DNA of 64,000 nt from Heterocephalus glaber (taxonomy: Eukaryota > Chordata > Mammalia > Rodentia > Bathyergidae), in contig NW_004624784.1 of assembly GCF_000247695.1 (NCBI RefSeq), positions 9,575,518-9,639,517 on the forward strand, given 5' to 3'. The translations under genes were made by a program, and so were the position numbers. Of the stretch, positions 56,698-64,000 are shown piece by piece; the stretch's first letter is position 1; every line of letters starts with the position of its first letter. The notes below the pieces were generated by a model. The model did no database searches. It was not told the origin of the DNA and was given only the letters and a program-made list of their open reading frames with translations.

Positions 56698-59390
56698 AAT
56701 ATACCATACTTCTAATCTGGATAGTTCTTAAGAAAAGACTGGTAGTCTTTGTCCTTTCCTTTAAAAGACTCCAGATACCCAACAATAGGCCAATTTCTGT
56801 AAATTCTAATGGTCTGGATCCCCAGACCTCCCCAAACCTGCAGCATAGAAGGTGTTAACTAGCATTCAGTTAGTTCTTTGTTGTTTTTGAAATTTGTTCT
56901 TTGAAATCCTTGGGTTTTATTGGTATGTTTACTTTATGGCATACATAAAGAGCTGTATTAAAAAATAAATTGTGTTGTAAAAGCATTCAGTAATGTTTAT
57001 TAATATTGACTAGTCAGAGAGCAATGAACTCTCTTGCTAGAAGGATAATTTGTGGTAATACCAGCTAAGCACTCACAGCTTGTCAAATGTCTGTCTAATC
57101 TCAACATTAAAAAAAAGTGGGTAAAATGATAATTTCCCTTATGTCTTGAGAATATTAAAGTGACCCTTTCCGAAGTTGATTAGAACTGCCCCTTCTCTCT
57201 CTTCATGGAGTTTCAGTGGTTAGGTGTTGTTTTATCCCAGTGGTTGGAAATGACTGCATTAGGAATGGTCCTCCTCTCTCCACCCTGGCTGTCTGTGTAA
57301 GTCTGTGCTGAGGACAGTGAAAGCAGAGGTAAAGACATGGTTCCAGTCCTCCAGGGCTTATAGTTCTGAGGAATTTAAGTGGCTTAGTCTCGAATCACAC
57401 ATGGAAGGAGAAGGACATGAAGTGTGACTAATGGCTAACCCAGCCTGGAATATGACACTGTTGGTGACATTAAGGGACATTCTTTGGGAAGATCTAATGT
57501 CACCCTTAGAAGGTAGGGAACATTCCCTGAGTATGTAGTATGCCCAGTGAAGAGCCTGCTGTGGTTTAGGGTGGAGGCCTCTTGCAGAACCAGCTCTTTT
57601 AGTTTCTGAAAGTGTTCCTTTCCCACAGAGAGGCATGTAGGAAGTGCAGGAGATTGAATTGAATGTGGAAACACCCTGTGCTCACTTTGGAAGTTGTTTT
57701 GGAAAGGAGATCCCTGATAGCCTAATAACTTTTCATTCATCCCTTTCTCTTAAAATAAGAGCATAGAATGCCATTGGCTATTTGACCTCCCTCTTGTCAT
57801 TTGAACTAAGAATAAGTGGACATTTAAGGTGTGACTTCTTAAATCTAAGGTTATAAAAGAGGTGAATAAGCCCGTATCTGAAACACGTAAGCTCATTCCT
57901 ACCTCAATTCAGTTTCTACCTGGTAAGGTAAACACAGCCAGGGTGCAGTTGTACTGCTGAGCTGAAGAGTCAGTCGAATGGGAGACTGAGGGCACTGGCA
58001 GAGCTCTGTGCATCCCCACATGGGGAGACATGGCAGCATGTGCTGGCCATGAACTGCTCCAGAGAGGCCCAGGGCTGAGCTCAGAGAGGCACAGTGGCTG
58101 AGTTCTCATACTAAGTAGAGGATTTTGGAGAGCATTGCTTCTTCTGTAGGCAGAAGGCTTTTGAGAGAGCAGTCATTTGGACCTTAATTTGGGTCTCAAA
58201 GATCTCCCCTGTCTTCCTTGTCTGTTCTGGGTGCCCTTTAGAAGCATTGAGTAGGTCAAATTGATGGTCATGGAACAAGATGGCAGAAGCCTTAAGCATT
58301 GGGGAGACATCTGGAGCATCCTCAAGTGTAGGGAGAATAGTTGGAAGGCCCTTTGGGGCCACATTGGGCTGGTCTGACTGTTGGTTCAGGGGATGGATCA
58401 CTTAAGCTGAGAACAAGGAAAACATTGTCCACGGTCCAGCTATGGAGTTCCCTTCTGCTTGCTTTCCCCAATTACAGGTCCCATTTCCCAGCACTGTTCT
58501 GTCCAGCAGATCTCACAAGTTGGGCAATTTCAGCTTCCCAGTAGGAGTGTGAGGGAGTACAGCCCTTGGACTATTGGAACTGAGAATTTTTCTCTAAACC
58601 TTTTCTGTCTGTTGGTCTGCTTCAACTTTGCCATTTGTCTCTGGGCAGAGGAACTTGAGAATAAATGTGGGATTAGCAGTATTGGGGCTTGAGTCGCCCT
58701 CTTTCTGCCAGCCAGTGCTGTTGGCCTTTTTCTCCTGGCACCTGGTAGTACATTTAGCTCTTCTAGCCTTGTCTCCTTGGTCTTTAACTGCATGCGATGG
58801 ATGTGGGCTGAGCTTTTCTAGCAGAGAATGCACGTAGAGGGTGCCCCTTAGGGAGCAGCTGTTACGACCATCTGTCTCTGGAGATGGAAAGTAGGGAGTC
58901 CGGAATATGCTGTGGGTCTTTCCTTGCTGCCACTCATGCTGTTGTGGCTGTCCCAGGTGGGCTGGGTTGATGAGGCTTCTAAAGGTGAGACGTTAGTCTA
59001 AAGCTCAGGTTTATGCTGCCTTGAACAGGCTATTGGCCTTTCTTGTATGGAAGGCCATAGGCTACGAAATAGGATCTGGTTCTGGATTGGAGGCTACCCA
59101 TGAAGCTGCTACATTTGGAATATTAGGAAGACCAGAGGACTGCCCTAGACCCCATCATACCTAGAGGGGGTTCTTCAGCAGCATTGAGCAATCTCTTTAC
59201 ATTTAGGTCTTATGAAGGAAAGGGAATGTCTACATGATATCCATCATAGTGGAGTTTGTAGTCTGCACCAGACAGAATCTTTATGGATTTTCAGACTCGG
59301 AAAATGGTTCACATGATGAGTTTGTCTCTTGTTAACTTGATTTTGCTAGTGAGAGTTACAAGTTAAGACTTGATGAGAAGAAATAGGTCC

Positions 59391-59416
59391 CTTTATTAAA
59401 AAAAAAAAAGAAAAAA
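59391..59416 (+). mobile_element. Tail-only retro-insertion
   Basis: Twenty-six bases (CTTTATT followed by A-rich sequence) lie between perfect 13-bp duplications AAGAAATAGGTCC at 59378-59390 and 59417-59429. The insert is essentially a poly(A) tail, so its source (L1, SINE or mRNA) cannot be told. Confidence 0.8.
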
Positions 59417-60859
59417 AAGAAATAGGTCCTTTTCTTACATTACTTGTGAAAGGGTACAGATTTGCTTAGCTCTAATTTTTCATAATAATTCAGCTTTCTT
59501 GAAAATATAGATGGAAATCTGGGGTTAATTTTTTAATTTGTCTTTTTGGACATAAGTGAAAATTTATTACTGAGCTTATCTAGCGGGCTAGGTATTCTTT
59601 GAGATGGGTCACCACTATGGGTGGGGGAGAATTTGATCTCACTCCCTGAGGATAAGTAACAGGGACCTTAACTATCTGAAGGAGATGGATCTTCTCCTGG
59701 GTATAGGATAGAGATGTTATGGCCGTGCTAGAAGCAGGTTACTATCAAAATGGTGCTCAGTAATGTAGCTTCTTTGCAAAGAATAGTGTGAGAACACCAG
59801 AAAAATGAAAAATATCCCCAACTGTCCTCTTTTTCCTCTGTCTGTGGTAGAGTCTGATGATTTCAGACAGCCATGAGTGGTTAGATGGTTGAAGAGAAAG
59901 GACCAAACTAGAAAGATGCAGTAAATGTGGTAAGGAGGAAGAAGGTGGATAGAATTTCCATTTTTATTGAAATGTGCTTAATGTGATGACAGTGGCTATG
60001 GGAAGTTGTGGTCTGAAGAGAGATGACCGTGAGTTCATATAAATTTGTACTTTTGCTCCAGAAACAAGCTGGAGTTCTATTTTTTCACTGGTTCTTCTGA
60101 GGCCTATGTCATAGAGTCTGGCAGTAGCCAAGTCCATTGAATGGATTCAGTTCTTCTCTGCCATTTGCTTTTTCTTTGAACCAGGAGAAGCCTCTATTTC
60201 TCCATACTCTTTTCCTTGGTACATGAATAATAATTAAAGATACGAGCAAACCTGTGCTAGGTGCTGTTGAACTCTCAGGCAGTCCTGTGGGGTTGTTCCC
60301 TTTTTCTGTTCTGAACTTTGTGTGCTTTGCCTGGGTTTCCCTGCCAGTGGGGTCAGACCTTTGACCTTGTTTGTGTGGATACATAGGGATGCCATGCTTG
60401 CCTCTGGTAACCTGTGAGGGACACTTAGTGGTCAGTTGTAGGGCAGTGTCCTTATCCAAGGACTGGATAAGACAGGATCTCCATGTTTCTGAAGGCTAGG
60501 GAAGGCATGGCTACAGAGTGGTTCCAAGCAAAGGTTCACAGTGAGTTCTGGAAAACTGAAAGCTGAAAACTAAATACCAACTGAATAAAAGAGGAAACTC
60601 TTATGATCTGGATTAAAAGTTTTAAAAACGTATAGATTGCTTGGTTGGGTTTTGAGCTGTGCTTGGGCTATTCTACCTGACTGCTTGAGTTGTCACAGGG
60701 CAAGTGACAAGTTGGACATGGCATAGGGAGAATAACAGTGCCCCTGAGAGGATGTCCTTGGAGGCTAGGTAAAAGGATATGGGTAAGACTTTGGAATAAT
60801 ACAGTTTTATCTCCAGCCAAAATTTTAGATATATCCACATTCCTTTACCAGTGAGAAAC

Positions 60860-60945
60860 ATGGGGAGATTATGATAGCATGCTTGTCTAAGGTCTTACCA
60901 AGTTAGTGGTTGAGTCAGGGTGAGGATCCAGGTCTTCTAGCTGCT
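60860..60945 (-). mobile_element. MIR SINE fragment, antisense
   Basis: TTGTCTAAGGTCTTACCAAG, TTAGTGGTTGAGTCAGGG and ATCCAGGTCTTCTAG match reversed MIR. Confidence 0.55.
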
Positions 60946-61709
60946 TGCTGGGCATTCTTCCCTGTGCCCTGTTACCTCTGCAGAAGAGCAGGTATCACCT
61001 TTCACATTAAGCCATCTATCCCATTGGCCACTGAAAGGAAAGCCAATTCTAGCAATTTCCAGGCAAATCCATTCACATCTAAGGCAAAGGCAATGGCATT
61101 ACTCAAAGAGTGTTCATCAGGTGAGGGATTTGATTGGGAACCCTCAGGGAGAAGAGATGGGAGCCCAAGAGGGGAGTATAGTCTAGTGGCAGTTCCCAGA
61201 GTCTAAAGACTGGTCACTTCAGAATCCTTTTGGAAAACAAATCCAAATGAGCATCTGTCCTTCTGTTCTTCCTGACAGCCACCTCCAAGAGGTGGGTACC
61301 CCTGGACACAAGCAGATCATAAGTGAATAGAAAGATTTGTTGCCACCCAACTGGCTTCACCATGACTGTATGCAAGAAGTTCTTCTGTGTAACTCCCCAT
61401 GAATAGAGCCTTTGCCGCTCTGTGGAACTCATTTTAGGAAAGCAGACATCCATCATCCCCAGAGATGGGAATGCTCCACTAGCATGTGTGTCTGTGTGTG
61501 TGCTCACATGCACGCACCCGATCCATACCTGGTGCATATTTGAAAACATACTTTGCTCCAAACATTTAGGACATGTCCTAGTGAAATTTGTTTAGGGTTA
61601 AGAATGTTCAATTAAAATGTTTTGTACTGTTAATATTTCTCAATTTAGATGTATCAGCTGTGCCTGAGAGTGAAATAACATGGGGCATGGGGTACCTGAC
61701 AGTATCATG

Positions 61710-61730
61710 GATGTGTGTGTGTGTGTGTGA
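61710..61730. repeat. (GT)n microsatellite, short
   Basis: Nine or so GT units. Confidence 0.85.
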
Positions 61731-63267
61731 TTGAGAAATCATTTGCCTTTGGCAAAGGAGTAAAGGGAAAGTGCTTAAACAAAACAATGTGATTGAGAAA
61801 GAGTTCTGCGAAGGGAACTGTGCATGATGATCTTTGTCAGAGTGCTGCACACATTGCATTGTATGCTGTCCTCATGACTTACCCATAGGCTGTGTGCTAA
61901 GGAGGCTCACCTAGGGGCTCTGCATGGTTTGGACACAGTGTTGGGCCTTCACTGGGGAGTTTAGAATTTGGTAGGAGGGGGTGACTCAGTTTCATTGTCA
62001 CTATCTGAGCACTGCCAGTTTGAGTACATGTACCTTGTCTGCACATCTGCAGTTTTATCTAATGTCAGTACTGGCTCTCTAGCCTGTTACTATGGTCTTA
62101 ACATACCAATGTTCTGATTGTAGTAGGTTGTAGAAAACACAGAGAGCCATGTATTCTTTTGGCTGTGTACCACCCACGGATTCTACCTCTGCCTACCCTC
62201 TTCCTTGGGGGAAATGGCAGGGAGGCAGAACAGGAGTATGAGTAGGGAGAAAGTCAGAGCCTGTGTCTAGTGCTTAACTCCCTATTTTCTGGCCTGCCCC
62301 ATTCCTTGTATCTTACTAGCTCCATTGCTGGGTCATGAGCCAGCAAGGAGGCTGGCAAGAAAGAACCCCACGTGGGAGTCAGGACTGGAGGACTGTTGCA
62401 GGCTGGGCCTGTGACCAGTTGTTGTTAGGGCCTATGTCTTTCCAGGAGTGATAACATAGCCCAGCCCAACTGACAGAATCATCCTGATGACAAAATGAGA
62501 TAATGTGTGCGGAAGTACTTTTAGACAGCCAAAAATGGCTGCCACCACCTTCTGTATTAGAATGACATGATCTGATTGCTTGAAACCCTTCTGTATGGGT
62601 AAAGCACAGACAGAAGGAAGACACTTCTAAACTGGGCCTTAAGGAAAGAATATATTCTAAGGGCCACTGCCATTCCAAGATTACCTGGGTACCCCAAGAG
62701 AGAAGCATCTTATGTCCATAAAGATACCAGTTCCTTTATAAGCTCATTTGGAGACTCTGTGCCAGTCAATATAGCATAGTGGTTCCTGGAGAGGAGAAAG
62801 GGCACAGGTGTAGTCCTGCTGCTTGTAGTGCGTGGTGGGGGACCCAGGCACATGCAGTCACAGTTCAGCGAGGGCAGTGCTGCTCCAAGGTAATCAGGCC
62901 AGTGGGCCTCCACTTAGGATCTGTGGTAGTGTGATAGTGAGCATTATGTCTGTCTGCCTTTCTTCAGTGTTGCTTCCATCCTCTCTCTGCAGACAGATCT
63001 GAATTTTTTCCCTTGGTCTATGTGCCAGTGAATAAAGCTATAGGAAGAGCCCCATTCTTCTGCCCCTGGACAGGATGAAGGATGGCTGCTTCATTGACAG
63101 CAGTCCATGGGCAGAGGGGGCCATGGGAGCTGTTGGAGAATTCAAGGATGTGTGTCCATCAGTGCTATACCCTCCATCATCTTCCTCCTGTCCATCTGCC
63201 AGAGGGATGGCTACCAAGCCCCAGGTAGGGGTGGGCCTACCTTCTATCCATCCAGAGCAGCAGCAAC

Positions 63268-63290
63268 CTGTCTTTTCCTTTCCCCTACAG
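63268..63290 (+). other. ZBTB16: 3' splice site of the ZBTB16 exon
   Basis: A pyrimidine-rich run (TCTTTTCCTTTCCCC) is followed by TACAG directly before the exon. It has no internal AG, so this is the natural acceptor. It fixes the exon start at 63291 and the phase at 2, which is needed to keep the zinc-finger frame. Confidence 0.93.
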
Positions 63291-63388
63291 GAAGCTGCAC
63301 AGTGGGATGAAGACGTACGGGTGTGAGCTCTGCGGAAAGCGGTTCCTGGATAGTTTGCGACTGAGAATGCACTTACTGGCTCATTCAG
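63291..63388 (+). CDS. ZBTB16: ZBTB16 (PLZF) internal coding exon carrying the second C2H2 zinc finger
   Basis: This 98-bp exon encodes one C2H2 finger of ZBTB16/PLZF, a nuclear BTB-zinc finger transcriptional repressor of stem-cell, limb, germline and innate-lymphoid programmes. The first base completes a codon from the previous exon (acceptor phase 2). Then follow 32 codons starting KLHSGMKTYG, and one base is left over (donor phase 1). KLH completes the last histidine region of finger 1 and SGMKTYG is the linker. Finger 2 follows: CELC, twelve residues, H, LLA, H, i.e. C-X2-C-X12-H-X3-H with all four zinc ligands present. The finger sequence (GKRFLDSLRLRM core) is the one I know from mammalian PLZF. 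The BTB domain and finger 1 lie upstream of the window, and the remaining fingers downstream. In human, this is the exon after which PLZF-RARA fusions keep two fingers. Other BTB-ZF paralogues are unlikely given the exact residues. Confidence 0.95.
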
Positions 63389-63394
63389 GTAGGC
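63386..63394 (+). other. ZBTB16: 5' splice site of the ZBTB16 exon
   Basis: The exon ends TTCAG and the intron begins GTAGGC. The PLZF protein diverges from the genomic reading immediately after HS plus one base, as expected for a phase-1 donor. The genomic frame stays open for about 78 more codons, but that translation is not PLZF-like. Confidence 0.9.
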
Positions 63395-64000
63395 GAGGAT
63401 GCCTTAACTACTGGCCCATTCGGGCACAGGCAACTACCTCCTGCCCACCTTCACCTCCAGCCATTGCCAGCCAGGGCCTTGGTCCACCTTTTCCTTTGGA
63501 TGCTCCCTGCAGGTTCACTGAGCAGAAAAGCCATCTTGACAGTGTATGCTCATTGGACAAAACCAATCCTCATGCTCCCCTGGGGTTCCCAGGGCATTGC
63601 TCGCACCCATGCCCTATGTGATCTACCTTCCAAAGTAGACTGCAGTTTCATTAGCAAAACAGTTGTTGAATTAGTTCTCGCTGTCTAATGAATCTGACTA
63701 TTGGGTTCACATTATACTGGAGCCTTTAATTAAATAGATATAGAAAGGTTGGAACACAAAGCTAGTTACAGTGTGCTGTCTTTTGCAAGTTAATTTTATC
63801 CAATTCTAGTGGGGTTGAGTGTGTGGCTGCTGGCAATTTTGCTCATGTTTGGGCAAAGTTGCTCTGCCCCACGAGCCATGGAAAGGGGAGACGCCACTGA
63901 TATTCAGCAGCTCAGGTGTTCTTTGTGCAGGGAAGGAGCCTGCAGGTCTGATGCTGTGGCCTGAAGCCTGAGGAGTCACCCGCCTTTGGTTGTAGATGCT
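63389..64000 (+). other. ZBTB16: Start of the next ZBTB16 intron (intron 3)
   Basis: Begins with the GTAGGC donor and runs to the window end. No repeat or further exon is seen in these 612 bases. In human the syntenic intron is one of the positions where t(11;17) breaks join PLZF to RARA. That is known biology of the locus, not something visible here. Confidence 0.85.

Larger units (their letters stand above)
56698..63267. other. Unique intron before the exon
   Basis: Few repeats: the tail-only insertion at 59391, a MIR piece at 60860 and possible traces of L2/MIR at 62555-62830. No exon or promoter seen. Confidence 0.5.
1..63290 (+). other. ZBTB16: ZBTB16 long intron (3' part of intron 2), incomplete at the left
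   Basis: Everything left of the acceptor at 63290 lies upstream of the finger-2 exon in the same gene. No sequence here encodes the BTB domain or finger 1, so the preceding exon is outside the window. In human the corresponding intron is very long, so more than 63 kb is not surprising. The content is unique intronic sequence interrupted by SINEs, LINEs, LTRs and simple repeats, listed separately. I saw no second set of coding exons. Confidence 0.85.

Noticed and set aside
63075..63326. Open frame just upstream of and overlapping the ZBTB16 exon
   Set aside because: It is in a different frame from the zinc finger and runs across the splice acceptor.
1..64000. Bacterial-style features (operons, CRISPR, ribosome binding sites)
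   Set aside because: The window is mammalian nuclear DNA with spliced structure and rodent SINEs. No CRISPR-like spacer pattern exists.

Overview
This window is mammalian nuclear DNA from inside one long gene. The only coding sequence I can support is a 98-bp exon at 63291-63388 on the + strand, framed by good splice sites. Its 32 complete codons match the second C2H2 zinc finger of ZBTB16 (PLZF). The 63 kb upstream is therefore the long ZBTB16 intron before that exon (intron 2 in the human numbering), and 63389-64000 is the start of the next intron. No other exon, promoter or RNA gene with intact structure was found.

The repeats point to a rodent that is neither mouse nor rat. There are many tRNA-Ala-type ID SINEs with a lineage-specific sequence, B1+ID chimeric SINEs (B1-dID type), and L1 copies with an unfamiliar 3' UTR. 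Older layers are shared by all placentals: MIR, L2, L1M, MLT1 LTRs and hAT (MER5/MER20-like) relics. A castorimorph such as beaver would fit, and other non-murid rodents cannot be excluded. Two runs of exactly 100 N (14841-14940 and 45630-45729) are assembly gaps, both inside TTTC tracts.

Layout. 1-4.2 kb: intron with one unusually long open frame. 4.2-5 kb: old L1 split by a B1-ID SINE. 7.9-9.3 kb: antisense young L1. 11.8-13.4 kb: L1 with an inverted 5' part. 14.4-15 kb: two ID SINEs, one carrying the first TTTC/gap tract. 17.2-17.9 kb: L1 3' end plus a fragment of U6 snRNA. 23-27.6 kb: L2 and ID cluster. 31-34.4 kb: MLT1 LTR and hAT relic, each hit by an ID. 38-42.8 kb: hAT, MIR, B1, a possible degraded pseudogene and an MLT1 LTR. 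45-49.7 kb: dense ID/B1/L2/MIR cluster with the second gap. 52.4-54 kb: unassigned CpG-bearing repeat and old L1. 56.7-63.2 kb: mostly unique intron leading to the exon.

The most interesting observations are: a shared 266-bp tandem duplication in the L1 3' UTR whose inner copy has lost AATAAA; a 35-nt U6 5' fragment between perfect 15-bp target duplications; an insertion consisting of almost only a poly(A) tail; a 320-codon open frame without recognisable homology; and antisense ID copies that repeatedly present a 34-nt pseudo-exon. I found no evidence of a wholly new biological system.
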